Source: Bacteroidales bacterium
GTDB taxonomy: Bacteria > Bacteroidota > Bacteroidia > Bacteroidales > JAIOZK01
Assembly (NCBI GenBank): GCA_021738625.1
Contig: JAIPBS010000026.1
Coordinates: 1 to 56,667 of the forward strand
Length of the DNA stretch: 56,667 nucleotides
Reading direction: 5' to 3'
This document shows, in pieces, positions 42,550-51,255 of the stretch. Position numbers and translations under genes: made by a program. Under the pieces are notes generated by a model, which was not told the DNA's origin, did no database searches, and worked only from the letters and a program-made list of their open reading frames with translations. Position 1 is the stretch's first letter. Each line of letters starts with the position of its first letter.

Positions 42550-43926
42550 TTAATCAAGTTTTCTAACAAACAATTGCGCATTGGAATACCTGATCACTTT
42601 CACTTTTTCACCCTTGTCGATGTATCCCGAAAGCGCGGTGGCATCATACATCTCATCATCAACAATAACCTTACCGGAAGGCCGGAGAACCGTTTTTGAA
42701 ACTCCTTCTTTACCAACAACTCCCGTATAAACTTTATCGGTTGTGGTGTAACCGTCACCTTTCAGTTGCACGTCGTCCAGTGCAAGATGCCCGAAGGTTG
42801 TGGTGGTAAACATTTGCCTGGTGAGGAAAAATGACCCGATAATGGCCAGAAACATTGCAATAATAACAATGAAAAACGATTTAATGATATTGTCGAAACG
42901 TACGTTGCTAAAATCAAAGCCCACATTGTCAACCAGGCTCAGGGTGAGGGCTGCCACCATAAGGATAATACCGGTAATGCCTGCCACCCCGAAACCGGGT
43001 ATGGCAAAGATCTCCAATGCCACAAATACGATCCCGACGATAAAAAGTATGATCTCCCAGTTGTTGGCCAGGCCTTCAATATAAAGCGGGGCAAAATACA
43101 GCATTGCGGCTAGTATCGCGGCTGCGGTAGGAAAGCCCATGCCGGGGCTTTGCAACTCGAAATAAATACCGCCTATGATGATCATAATGAGCAAACCGCT
43201 CACCATAGGATTGATCAAAAAGCCGATGATCTTATCTGTGGTTGTCAATTCCTGATTGATGATCTCATAATCACCAATGCTGGCCTGTTTAAGCACCTGC
43301 TCAATATTTTCGGCCTCGCCTTCGCAAAAGCCGTATTTCATCGCTTCGGAAGTTGTGAAGGTGAGCACATTTCCGCTATCGCTGATGCCCGGGATATAGA
43401 TCCGCTGGTCCACCATGGCCTGGGCGATCTCGGGATCACGGCCTGTAGCTTCGGCGGTTGCACGCATCATCGAACGCATATAGGATTGGTATTTATCCGG
43501 CATGGCTTCTCCGGTCTGGTTCACAACCGTTGCCGCACCGATGCTGGCTCCTGGTCGCATATAAATGCTGTCGCAGGCAATACTGATCAGGGCGCCCGCG
43601 CTGGCCGCGTTGTTGTCAATAAAAACATACACGGGGATATCGGATTGCAATATTTTAGTGCGAATGGAATCGGCGGATTCAAGCATACCACCGTACGTGT
43701 TCATATGGATCAGCACCAGATCGGCATTGGTGTCTTTGGCTTGCTCAAAAGCTTTTTGGGTATTGTGCCAGACGGGAGGAGCGATTTCCTTTTTGATGTC
43801 AAACACAAATACGCGTTTGGTATCAGAGCTTTCCAACCCCTTTGTCTGTGAAAAAGATTTGCCGGTCAAACCGACGGCCATGAACAAAGTCAGGGCAGCA
43901 TAAAAAAAATGGAATGATTTATTCAT
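42550..43926 (-). CDS. NfeD-family membrane serine protease / stomatin-associated protein
   Basis: 458 residues from the ATG at 43926 (the frame opens at 43944, but this start gives a clean signal peptide [15 protein letters not shown] and overlaps the previous stop). The N-terminal ClpP-like domain (35-220) has the catalytic Ser in [12 protein letters not shown] and a candidate Lys in EAMPDKYQS. Five membrane helices follow at about 230-370, and the C-terminal OB-fold NfeD domain (about 385-455, [19 protein letters not shown]). The family cleaves membrane proteins such as stomatins; no stomatin gene is adjacent. Confidence 0.9.
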   Translation of the reverse strand: MNKSFHFFYAALTLFMAVGLTGKSFSQTKGLESSDTKRVFVFDIKKEIAPPVWHNTQKAFEQAKDTNADLVLIHMNTYGGMLESADSIRTKILQSDIPVYVFIDNNAASAGALISIACDSIYMRPGASIGAATVVNQTGEAMPDKYQSYMRSMMRATAEATGRDPEIAQAMVDQRIYIPGISDSGNVLTFTTSEAMKYGFCEGEAENIEQVLKQASIGDYEIINQELTTTDKIIGFLINPMVSGLLIMIIIGGIYFELQSPGMGFPTAAAILAAMLYFAPLYIEGLANNWEIILFIVGIVFVALEIFAIPGFGVAGITGIILMVAALTLSLVDNVGFDFSNVRFDNIIKSFFIVIIAMFLAIIGSFFLTRQMFTTTTFGHLALDDVQLKGDGYTTTDKVYTGVVGKEGVSKTVLRPSGKVIVDDEMYDATALSGYIDKGEKVKVIRYSNAQLFVRKLD

Positions 43927-44290
43927 TTTCTTTCCTATTAGCATTTAATTTGGTATATCCTTCATGATGCATCCTGTTGTAGAGTTTTTTCCATGCCCTG
44001 GTCTTCCAGTAGGATCTTGTCCAGTATTTTCCCCAGCGGATATTGGTCCAGGCTCTTTCGTGCAGATAATAAAAAACAAGTTTGGCCACCACTTCAATGC
44101 TTGTGATGTATGAAGCATTCTCAAACACCTCTCCCAAACTCTGGTCGGTGTATCTTCTGAAAATCACAAAAACGATCAGAAAGGTGGTGAGAGATGCGAT
44201 AATGCGCCAGCTAATCGATTTCAGGATCGACCTGACCGGACTGTCTTTGAATTGACTGGCTGCTACCAATTTTGTGTTTTGTTTTGCCAT
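43919..44290 (-). CDS. DUF2061 small membrane protein
   Basis: 123 residues with two membrane helices (about 27-46 and 62-82). The hallmarks RSILKSISWRIIASLTTF and VAKLVFYYLHERAWTNIRWG match DUF2061, a family of short two-helix proteins that often sit with sulfate or adenylylsulfate-related or envelope genes; function unknown. The basic tail (WKTRAWKKLYNRM) is longer than the minimal family member. Its stop overlaps the ATG of the NfeD gene by 8 nt. Its own -7 element lies at 44356-44363. Confidence 0.85.
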   Translation of the reverse strand: MAKQNTKLVAASQFKDSPVRSILKSISWRIIASLTTFLIVFVIFRRYTDQSLGEVFENASYITSIEVVAKLVFYYLHERAWTNIRWGKYWTRSYWKTRAWKKLYNRMHHEGYTKLNANRKENE

Positions 44291-44320
44291 ATAACATGTT
44301 GGTTTACCGGAGGCCTTAAG

Positions 44321-44345
44321 CCCGGGTGATTAATATTATCCCGGG
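44321..44345. promoter_or_regulatory. hairpin in the DUF2061 leader
   Basis: CCCGGG (44321-44326) and CCCGGG (44340-44345) are inverted around an AT-rich 13-nt centre. It lies in the transcript between the -7 element and the ATG of DUF2061 and may affect its expression, or end the upstream operon. Confidence 0.4.
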
Positions 44346-44355
44346 ATGCAGTTGA

Positions 44356-44363
44356 CAAATTTA
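44356..44363 (-). promoter_or_regulatory. -7 element TAAATTTG of the DUF2061/NfeD/macro unit
   Basis: Exact TAnnTTTG match on the minus strand just past the stop of the inositol-phosphatase-like gene, 65 nt before the ATG. Confidence 0.45.
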
Positions 44364-44384
44364 AAACATCTGGAATAAAAAAAG

Positions 44385-45179
44385 CTATTGATTGAATTTT
44401 TCTCTGATGATTCCCAGCAATCGTTTATGGATAGTGGGATTTGCCCCGACAATCTCTTTGCCTTGCAAATGGGTGTGCGATCCTGAAAAATCCGTTACAA
44501 TACCACCGGCCTGCTGAAGGATAAAACTACCTGCAGCCACATCCCAGGGATGCAATCCGTATTCGAAGAATCCGTCAAATCTTCCACAGGCCACATAAAC
44601 CAGATCCAATGCGGCTGATCCCATTCTTCTGATACCGGCAGATTCTTTCATCAAAATTCTGAATACTTCAATATATTCCTCCATGCGGCTGTAATCATAA
44701 TAAGGAAAACCTGTGGCCAGCAATGAATCACCCAGATTTTCACGATCCGAAACATGTATGGTATTACGGTTCATGTAGGCCGGGGCGCCTTCCCAGGAAT
44801 AAAAACATTCCTGGGTGTTTAACTCGTAAACCACCCCTAATACAACATTGTTTTTTTGCATCAAAGCAATACTGATACAGAAAATGGGAATGCCGTGAAT
44901 AAAGTTGGTAGTGCCATCCAGCGGGTCGATCACCCAATTGAATTCATCCGATTTTTCAAGTTTTGAATTTTCTTCAGCTACAAAACCCGAGCCGGGTATG
45001 ATCTTACCCAGCTCACTAACCAAACGTTTTTCAGCCTCTTTGTCTACATAAGTCACATAATTGTTCCTGTCTTTTTCCTGAATATCCGATTTTCTGATGT
45101 TGCTCAATTCATTCCGTATATAGTTGCCCACATTTCTTGTGAGATTGCAAACCTGTTTTGTTAGTAGTTCATAATGCAT
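44385..45179 (-). CDS. inositol monophosphatase-family phosphatase (SuhB-like)
   Basis: 264 residues, cytosolic. The metal-site motifs are present: EEN (VAEENS), DPLDGTTNFIHG and WDVAAGSFILQQAGG. The family uses Mg2+ to dephosphorylate inositol-1-phosphate and related sugar phosphates; the natural substrate in Bacteroidota (inositol lipids, or a general function) cannot be decided from sequence. The start lies 6 nt after the lgt stop, so it is co-transcribed with lgt. Confidence 0.92.
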   Translation of the reverse strand: MHYELLTKQVCNLTRNVGNYIRNELSNIRKSDIQEKDRNNYVTYVDKEAEKRLVSELGKIIPGSGFVAEENSKLEKSDEFNWVIDPLDGTTNFIHGIPIFCISIALMQKNNVVLGVVYELNTQECFYSWEGAPAYMNRNTIHVSDRENLGDSLLATGFPYYDYSRMEEYIEVFRILMKESAGIRRMGSAALDLVYVACGRFDGFFEYGLHPWDVAAGSFILQQAGGIVTDFSGSHTHLQGKEIVGANPTIHKRLLGIIREKFNQ

Positions 45180-45185
45180 AAAGTT

Positions 45186-46364
45186 CTATGTTTTTTGAAG
45201 ATTCCTGCGTTTGTGCGTTTTGTTAAAATACCAAATGCCTAAGATACCTAAAATTATTAAAACAGTGGATATGATCTCGGCCTGTGTGATGCGCGCGCCA
45301 AAGATGAGATATTCGGTATTCACCCTGATCTTCTCTATAAAGAAACGTTCAACTCCGTTCAGAATCAGGTAAATGGCAAACAGCATACCCGGAGCCTTCA
45401 GCTTTTTCCTGAGGGACCACAAAAACGCAAAAAACAACAAGCTGACTACAGTTTCGTATATCGGAGTCGGGAAGACAGGCTGGGCCAGCTTGTTACAATA
45501 AGACCCCCAAACGGCAGGGTCGCAACCCGAAATCTCAACCCCTCTTTGCAAAACGTTGTGGGGATAATCATAACTCCACAACCAGTCGGGCAGCCACGAT
45601 AACCAGCCGGGTTTGGCAGCAGTGTTTACGATGCCCCAGTCGCCGTCGCCCGAAACATGGCAACCGATTCGGCCTATTCCGTAAGCGATCATCAGTGAAG
45701 GCGCAACCGAATCAGCCAGGCGTTTCCATGAAATATCGTTTTTCTCGGCATAGTAAACCAGAACGAATGCGGCCACGATCAATCCGCCGTAAAATGTCAG
45801 TCCGCTGAACGAAAACAAGGCCTCCCATGGGTCGGCAATGAATTCATTCCAGTTTTCCAGCTGGTGAAATATTTTGGCTCCGATGATGCCGGCCACTGCA
45901 GCTAGCAGGACCATATTACCTGTGAGCTGGTAGGGATGAACCAGTTCGGTTTCCTCAACCGGTTCAGGCAGCTTCGACCTCCTTTTCAGGTAATACTGAT
46001 AAAGCCCACTACCCAAACCGATAATTATGCCGCCGATCAGGTTTCCTTCAAGTGAAAAGATATAATCCTGGGGATTGTCTGCAAAAGCCGGATAATCCAT
46101 GATAAGCCCGGCCAGCTTGAACCCTATCACAAACATGATCAGAAAGGTGGTGATCAGGCTGCCTGCTTTGGGGCCCTCCCCTTTTATCACTTTCTTTTTT
46201 TGTGGCCGGAGTAAACCTGTGTTTTCTTTCCGTTTCAATTCAAGGTAAAGCAGGTAGCCGGCAATCAAAAAAGCCAGTGCTACAAAAAAACCGTAACTCT
46301 GGATAGGAAGATTGACTTTCCATCCGAAAACATCATAAAAGAAATGATTCAGTCTGGGATACAT
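45186..46364 (-). CDS. lgt: prolipoprotein diacylglyceryl transferase, long Bacteroidota form
   Basis: 392 residues, longer than the 260-290 of proteobacterial Lgt, with at least seven membrane helices. The signature region reads YGIGRIGCHVSGDGDWG in place of the usual GRxGNFxNGE: the Arg and Gly are kept while the Asn/Glu positions are changed, which appears to be the Bacteroidota version. The family transfers diacylglycerol from phosphatidylglycerol to the lipobox Cys, and the window contains several lipoproteins that would depend on it. The extra length is mainly in loops (a 40-residue basic stretch after helix 1 and about 60 residues near WGIVNTAAKPGWLSW). Own -7 element at 46393-46400. 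Confidence 0.85.
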   Translation of the reverse strand: MYPRLNHFFYDVFGWKVNLPIQSYGFFVALAFLIAGYLLYLELKRKENTGLLRPQKKKVIKGEGPKAGSLITTFLIMFVIGFKLAGLIMDYPAFADNPQDYIFSLEGNLIGGIIIGLGSGLYQYYLKRRSKLPEPVEETELVHPYQLTGNMVLLAAVAGIIGAKIFHQLENWNEFIADPWEALFSFSGLTFYGGLIVAAFVLVYYAEKNDISWKRLADSVAPSLMIAYGIGRIGCHVSGDGDWGIVNTAAKPGWLSWLPDWLWSYDYPHNVLQRGVEISGCDPAVWGSYCNKLAQPVFPTPIYETVVSLLFFAFLWSLRKKLKAPGMLFAIYLILNGVERFFIEKIRVNTEYLIFGARITQAEIISTVLIILGILGIWYFNKTHKRRNLQKT

Positions 46365-46392
46365 ATCGAATACTTAAATGTTTGATAATAGG

Positions 46393-46400
46393 CAAAGGTA
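46393..46400 (-). promoter_or_regulatory. -7 element TACCTTTG of lgt
   Basis: Exact TAnnTTTG match on the minus strand 28 nt before the ATG at 46364, just outside the 3' end of the EamA gene; TTGC stands 17 nt further upstream. Confidence 0.5.
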
Positions 46401-46409
46401 ATGGTTTTC

Positions 46410-47303
46410 TCACTTGGGCAACTGTATCCTGTCGGTGTATTTCTGAAGGACGATGCCGGATACAATCAATGTCAGGCCGGCAATGGTGGATATCAGGATC
46501 TCTTCACCCACTGCAAAACGTATGATGATCAAAGCAATGAAAGGAGACAAATAGATCAGGTTGCTCACTTTTGCGGTGGTGGTTGAATACTTAAGCGCTT
46601 TCAGCCAGAAAACAAAGGAAATCCCCATTTCGAAAACACCAATATAAAGGGATCCCAATAAGGCATAACCAACGGGTTTCTCCAGTCCGCCGATAAACAA
46701 TTTCAATATTAAAATATAGAGAAACCCAAAACACATGTTCAGGAAAACTTTCACCACTTCATCCCGTTTGTCTTTTACGTTATAAATAAAAAACAAGGCC
46801 CAGAAAACAGCGCTGCTTACTGCCAGCCCCACTCCCAGCGGATCGCTGAAGGTCATGCTCAACACCCTACCATGTGTCGAGATCACCATGATCCCCGAAA
46901 AGCTAATCAAAATGGCCAGAAAGCTCAGCAAGCTAATCTTTTGTTTCAAAATGGGAATGGATAGCAAAACAAGCACAATGGGCCAGATGTAATTCAGGGT
47001 GCCGGCCTCCTGCGCCATTAATAAATCGTAAGCTTTAAACAAAACCACATAATAAAGAAAAGGATTCAACAGACCAAGCAGGGCCGATCTGAACAATTCG
47101 CGCCCGGATGTAATTCCCAACAGTCTGATTTTATTTTGAGAAAGAAGAATGATAAGAAGAACCACAACAGAAAAGAAAGAAGCATAAAGCAACAGGCTCA
47201 GATGATCCGTATAACGCAATGTCAGTTTAAAGGCCGAGCTCATGGTTGACCAGAATAACACCGCCAGAATCGCGTATAAATATGCCTTACTTTGATCTTT
47301 CAT
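46410..47303 (-). CDS. EamA/DMT-superfamily exporter
   Basis: 297 residues with ten predicted membrane helices arranged as two EamA repeats (AILAVLFWSTMSSAFKL in the first; ALFFIYNVKDKRDE separates them). Such proteins export amino acids, metabolites or nucleotide sugars; substrate is not predictable. It begins 2 nt after the stop of the SLC13 gene on the same strand, so both are probably expressed together as an uptake and an efflux protein. Confidence 0.87.
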   Translation of the reverse strand: MKDQSKAYLYAILAVLFWSTMSSAFKLTLRYTDHLSLLLYASFFSVVVLLIILLSQNKIRLLGITSGRELFRSALLGLLNPFLYYVVLFKAYDLLMAQEAGTLNYIWPIVLVLLSIPILKQKISLLSFLAILISFSGIMVISTHGRVLSMTFSDPLGVGLAVSSAVFWALFFIYNVKDKRDEVVKVFLNMCFGFLYILILKLFIGGLEKPVGYALLGSLYIGVFEMGISFVFWLKALKYSTTTAKVSNLIYLSPFIALIIIRFAVGEEILISTIAGLTLIVSGIVLQKYTDRIQLPK

Positions 47304-47305
47304 CC

Positions 47306-48835
47306 TCAGTGTGTGATCTTTGCCCAGAAAGGGAACTGATCGATCTGAATGTCGAACACGTACCGTCCCAGGAAATAAGTGGCTAAAGTAACAATAATAA
47401 CGCCGATGATATTCAGGACAAAGCCGGTTCTGACCATGTCGGCAATTTTTATACGGGTACTTCCGAATATGATGGCATTGGGCGGGGTGGCCACCGGCAG
47501 CATAAATGCCATAGAACCGGCCAGGGTAGCCGGCAGCATGAACAACAAAGGATTGATCTCAACCGAAACGGACAATCCCGCCAGGATGGGCAGCAGCATC
47601 TCGGTGGTGGCCGTGTTGCTGGTCAGCTCGGTAAGGAAAGTCATCAGGAAAGCAATCATGGCGATGATCAGCAAAGGGTGAGCGCCCACTACCCAGCTCA
47701 GCTGTTCTCCAAACCAAAGGGAAAGCCCGGATTCCTTAAAACCGGTGGCCAGGGCAAATCCGCCGCCGAAAAGCAAAACGATATTCCAGGGCAGCTTTGT
47801 GGCTGTTTCCCAATCCATCAGGTATATATTTTTTTTGTCTTTAGAAGGTATGAAAAACAAAGGGATGGACATCATGATTGCAACAGTTCCGTCATTGATA
47901 TAATCAGGCACCGAGAAAACAGTAGCCCATCCCGGGATTATAAAAAGTCCTGTGTCAATATCGGAACGCGTAAGCCAAAGCAAGGCCAGCAATATAAAAT
48001 CAATTAATACAATGATCTGCTCATAGCTGATCTTCCCAAGCTTTTTGTATTCCATTTTAAATGTAGAAGTATCGGTGCGTTTCCAGCTGCTTCTATCGGG
48101 CCTGAACCTGAAATACAAATACGTCCAGGTGATTGCTATAAATACAACACTCACAGGCAGGGCAAAAAAGAACCATTGTGCAAATGAGATCATGGGGGCC
48201 TCTGGGAAATAGATCTGGAAAATCCGTGCAAAGGAAAGATTGGGCGGCGTACCCACCAGGGTTGCTATACCGCCGACCGAAGCGCTGTAAGCCACGCCAA
48301 GCAGCAAACCGATGGCATATTTAGATACGGCCTCCGAGCCGGATGATTCTTCAAGCTTAGCAATAACCGATAACAAAATGGGCACCATCATCATGGTGGT
48401 GGCTGTGTTGCTGATCCACATGCTCAGGAAAGCCGTGGCTATCATAAAGCCAAGCATGATGCGGCCGGGTCCGGTTCCTATGTTGATCAATATCTTCAGC
48501 GCGATCCTCTTGTGCAGATCCCATTTCTGCATGGCCAGCGCCACGATGAACCCACCGATAAACAAAAAGATCACATGATTGAAATAAGTGGCCGATACAT
48601 TTTTTCCATCCATGATGCCCAGCAAAGGGAAAAGCGCAACCGGCAAAAGGGAGGTTATCGCCAGGGGAACCACTTCGGATATCCACCAGGTGGCCATCCA
48701 CAAAGCAGCTGCGAGGGTGTAGGTTACTTCGGGCCGGCCGGGACGCAAGTCAAGAAAGAATATCGTAACAAAAAACAGGAGCGGCCCCCCTGTCAGCCCG
48801 ATCAATCTTCTGTAGTTTGTCCCGGATGTGATCAT
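47306..48835 (-). CDS. SLC13/DASS-family sodium:anion symporter
   Basis: 509 residues, 11 or more membrane helices. The two sodium-site SNT motifs are visible as WISNTATTMMMVP and LTSNTATTEMLLP, and the family signature around LLLGVAYSASVGGIATLVGTPPN is intact. The family imports dicarboxylates (succinate, fumarate, malate) or sulfate; the wording is closer to the dicarboxylate group. It is divergent from carbamate kinase, sharing a 135-bp control region. Confidence 0.92.
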   Translation of the reverse strand: MITSGTNYRRLIGLTGGPLLFFVTIFFLDLRPGRPEVTYTLAAALWMATWWISEVVPLAITSLLPVALFPLLGIMDGKNVSATYFNHVIFLFIGGFIVALAMQKWDLHKRIALKILINIGTGPGRIMLGFMIATAFLSMWISNTATTMMMVPILLSVIAKLEESSGSEAVSKYAIGLLLGVAYSASVGGIATLVGTPPNLSFARIFQIYFPEAPMISFAQWFFFALPVSVVFIAITWTYLYFRFRPDRSSWKRTDTSTFKMEYKKLGKISYEQIIVLIDFILLALLWLTRSDIDTGLFIIPGWATVFSVPDYINDGTVAIMMSIPLFFIPSKDKKNIYLMDWETATKLPWNIVLLFGGGFALATGFKESGLSLWFGEQLSWVVGAHPLLIIAMIAFLMTFLTELTSNTATTEMLLPILAGLSVSVEINPLLFMLPATLAGSMAFMLPVATPPNAIIFGSTRIKIADMVRTGFVLNIIGVIIVTLATYFLGRYVFDIQIDQFPFWAKITH

Positions 48836-48938
48836 ATGGTTTTGGTTAAACTCAGACGAAAATACAAAAATCTGCGTCTAATAGGCCTTCTTCATTGTGA
48901 ATTGTTATCCTGTTCACATGGATGTAAAATAGAATGCT

Positions 48939-48946
48939 TAATTTTG
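48939..48946 (+). promoter_or_regulatory. -7 element TAATTTTG of the carbamate kinase gene
   Basis: Exact TAnnTTTG match 24 nt upstream of the ATG at 48971. Confidence 0.5.
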
Positions 48947-48970
48947 CATCCTCTTAAACACGACTGGCAT

Positions 48971-49915
48971 ATGAAAAAGTTAGCTGTTGTAGCCCTTGGT
49001 GGCAACGCCCTGCTCGAAGCCGGGCAAAAAGGAACCATTGACGATCAGGAAGACAATGCATACAAAACCGCCGATCGGCTGACGGTGCTGTTGAAACGAG
49101 ATTACAATATGGTGATCACCCACGGCAACGGACCGCAGGTGGGCAACATCATGCTGGCCAATGCCGCCGGAAACAAATTGTACAATGTCCCGGAAATGCC
49201 GCTCGACATTTGCGTGGCCTACTCGCAGGGATTCATCGGCTACATCATCGAGCAGCAACTCAGAAATGTACTGAAGGCCAACGACATGGACCGGGACATC
49301 ATTTCCATCATCACCCAGGTGCTGGTGAACAAAGACGATCCGGCCTTTAAAAAGCCCGCCAAACCCATCGGGCCATATTATACCAGGGAAGAATCGGAAC
49401 GCTTTGCGGAGGAAGGTGGCGCCAAATTCGCTAAAGACCCGAAGGGCAGAGGTTTCAGAAAAGTGGTTGCCAGTCCGAAACCCCTGGTGATCTCCAACAC
49501 CAAGTCCATTGAAAAGATCGCACGGGAAGGACATATTGTGATCGCCGTAGGCGGTGGAGGCATCCCGGCATTTTACGTGAAAGAAAACAAGCTGCAGGGC
49601 ATCGACGCCGTGATCGACAAAGACCTGGCCTCTTCCCTGCTGGCCCTGAAGATCAATGCGGATAAGTTTTTCATTTTGACGGACGTGCCCAAGGTTTGCC
49701 TGAACTTCAACACCCCCCAGGAAAAAACCATCGACCGCATGACCATTGCGGAAGCACAACGATACCTGGATGAAGGCCAGTTTGCCGAAGGCAGCATGGC
49801 GCCCAAAATACGCGCCGCCATCAATTTTGTTGAAAACAGCGGCAAAGACTGCATCATCACCAAAACCACCCTGCTCGGCGTGGACGACGGCGGAACACGG
49901 GTAGTGATGGTGTAG
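48971..49915 (+). CDS. arcC: carbamate kinase
   Basis: 314 residues from the ATG at 48971; the frame is open far upstream, across the divergent gene, but the family N-terminus MKKLAVVALGGNALL begins exactly here. The amino-acid-kinase fold is complete: ALGGNAL (phosphate site), THGNGPQVGN, VAVGGGGIPAF, and GSMAPKIRAAINFVE at the end. It interconverts carbamoyl phosphate + ADP and carbamate + ATP. No arginine deiminase or ornithine transcarbamoylase gene is adjacent, so its source of carbamoyl phosphate is unknown. Own -7 element at 48939. Confidence 0.94.
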   Translation: MKKLAVVALGGNALLEAGQKGTIDDQEDNAYKTADRLTVLLKRDYNMVITHGNGPQVGNIMLANAAGNKLYNVPEMPLDICVAYSQGFIGYIIEQQLRNVLKANDMDRDIISIITQVLVNKDDPAFKKPAKPIGPYYTREESERFAEEGGAKFAKDPKGRGFRKVVASPKPLVISNTKSIEKIAREGHIVIAVGGGGIPAFYVKENKLQGIDAVIDKDLASSLLALKINADKFFILTDVPKVCLNFNTPQEKTIDRMTIAEAQRYLDEGQFAEGSMAPKIRAAINFVENSGKDCIITKTTLLGVDDGGTRVVMV

Positions 49916-50015
49916 CCGGGAGACTTTTTGAACCACATAAGACACATAAGAGCAAATAAGGCTTTAATAATAATTTTTGCTGTAGTTCAAACCCGTCGGG
50001 TATGGTCTCTATAAA

Positions 50016-50061
50016 CCGGAATCTGAAATCTGTAATCTGTAATTTGGAATTTGGAATCCGC
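50016..50061. repeat. short tandem TCTGTAA/TTTGGAAT repeat
   Basis: Runs such as GAATCTGAAATCTGTAATCTG and AATTTGGAATTTGGAATCCG lie just past the EgtD-like gene. They resemble wording near 6530 and 2050 and are simple intergenic repeats. Confidence 0.5.
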
Positions 50062-50066
50062 CCCCC

Positions 50067-51029
50067 CTACTTCTTCCTCCACAACGAATTCATAAAATAC
50101 TTTCTTGCATCCGTGAAGTTCTCTGCGATCTCGAAACCGTTTTCCGTGGCGAGCTGTTCGATTATGGCCAGATCGTATTTCTGAGACACTTCAGTAAAGA
50201 TACTTTCGCCAGGGTTAAAGTGAATGGTGTCGCCGGTGGCCCCAAAGTAAACATCCTGGTTTTTCAGGCTGACAAGATAACTTTCGGCTGCTCCTGTGTC
50301 GGGATCGTAAAAAGGCTGGTGGCTAAAATGAGCGATATTAAAATTGGCTTGCAGCTCCCGGTTCAGGCGATGCAGCAAGTTTAGATTAAAATTCCGGGTG
50401 TGCCCGTGCGGGTCGTCATAGGCATTCAAAATGACTTCGGGGTCCTTTTTGAGATCGAAGCCGATGAAAACTTTATCGTTGGGTTTCATCACATGATTTA
50501 ACTTCTGCAGGAATTCGGTACTTTCTTCAATACTGAAATTCCCGATATTCGACCCCAGAAACAGAATCACTTTATCGTTTTTATCATAGCTGTTCAATTC
50601 TTGCATCATATCGAAATAATCCCCGATCATGCCATTGATGTTTAAAGCGGGAAAATCCCTGTTCATCCCCAAAACCAACAGCTCCATGGCCTGCTCGCTG
50701 ATGTCGATGGGAATGTATTTAAAGCTGCTGCCGTTTTTCATCAGGTGGGAGATCAGTATCCTGGTTTTCATACCGTCGCCGGCGCCAAGCTCGAGGATAT
50801 CAAAATGCGCATTGCCATTCCCGAATGCCTTGCAAATGCCGGCCGACTGCTCACTGAAAATTTCTTTTTCGCAATCGGTCAGGTAATATTCGGGCATGCG
50901 CATGATCTCGCAAAAGATCTTGCTGCCTTCATCATCATAAAAATATTTGGATTGCAGATACTTGGGTGATGAACGCAAGCCCAGCAGGGTATCGCGGACA
51001 ATATCGGAAAGCGCTGCTTCTGTTTTCAT
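50067..51029 (-). CDS. egtD: L-histidine N(alpha)-methyltransferase-like protein (EgtD family)
   Basis: 320 residues from the ATG at 51029, which matches the family length. Visible features: SKYFYDDEGSKIFCEIMRMPEYY (an N-terminal family block), the SAM-binding ILELGAGDGMKTR, FLGSNIGNF, and FIGFDLKKDP. The family trimethylates histidine, the first step of ergothioneine synthesis. The partner EgtB is not in the window, so ergothioneine production is uncertain and another substrate is possible. The frame also runs upstream to an ATG at 51119, 11 nt after a -7 element, so a 30-residue longer, hydrophobic-leaning form (SFLTSFLAVCLKKWND) cannot be ruled out. Confidence 0.87.
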   Translation of the reverse strand: MKTEAALSDIVRDTLLGLRSSPKYLQSKYFYDDEGSKIFCEIMRMPEYYLTDCEKEIFSEQSAGICKAFGNGNAHFDILELGAGDGMKTRILISHLMKNGSSFKYIPIDISEQAMELLVLGMNRDFPALNINGMIGDYFDMMQELNSYDKNDKVILFLGSNIGNFSIEESTEFLQKLNHVMKPNDKVFIGFDLKKDPEVILNAYDDPHGHTRNFNLNLLHRLNRELQANFNIAHFSHQPFYDPDTGAAESYLVSLKNQDVYFGATGDTIHFNPGESIFTEVSQKYDLAIIEQLATENGFEIAENFTDARKYFMNSLWRKK

Positions 51030-51129
51030 ATCAAAGGTTTTGGTATGTTCAAAATTTCCACAATCATTCCATTTTTTCAAACAAACAGCCAAAAAAGAAG
51101 TCAGAAAAGAAAGTTTCATGTATTTCAAT

Positions 51130-51137
51130 CAAAGATA
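51130..51137 (-). promoter_or_regulatory. -7 element TATCTTTG upstream of the EgtD-like gene
   Basis: Exact TAnnTTTG match on the minus strand. It would give a 95-nt leader for the ATG at 51029 or an almost leaderless one for the ATG at 51119. Confidence 0.45.
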
Positions 51138-51224
51138 AGGAATTAGGTAATCTTTGCAAAATCTTTCCCGTCCTACCCTTTTGCTTTTTATGAGGACCCT
51201 CCACAACTTTCGTATCTATTTTTC

Positions 51225-51232
51225 TACATTTG
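51225..51232 (+). promoter_or_regulatory. -7 element TACATTTG of the endonuclease gene
   Basis: Exact TAnnTTTG match 23 nt upstream of the ATG at 51256; supports that start over the longer open frame from 51154. Confidence 0.5.
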
Positions 51233-51255
51233 CACTACAAAACATTTTCAAGTCT

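Noticed and set aside
48512..48970. Upstream extension of the carbamate kinase frame
   Set aside because: It overlaps the divergent symporter gene, and the family N-terminus MKKLAVVALGGNAL begins at 48971.
48980..49945. 321-codon antisense frame over carbamate kinase
   Set aside because: Mirror of a gene with all family motifs.
51154..51255. Upstream extension of the endonuclease frame
   Set aside because: A -7 element lies inside it at 51225, and the signal peptide starts at 51256.
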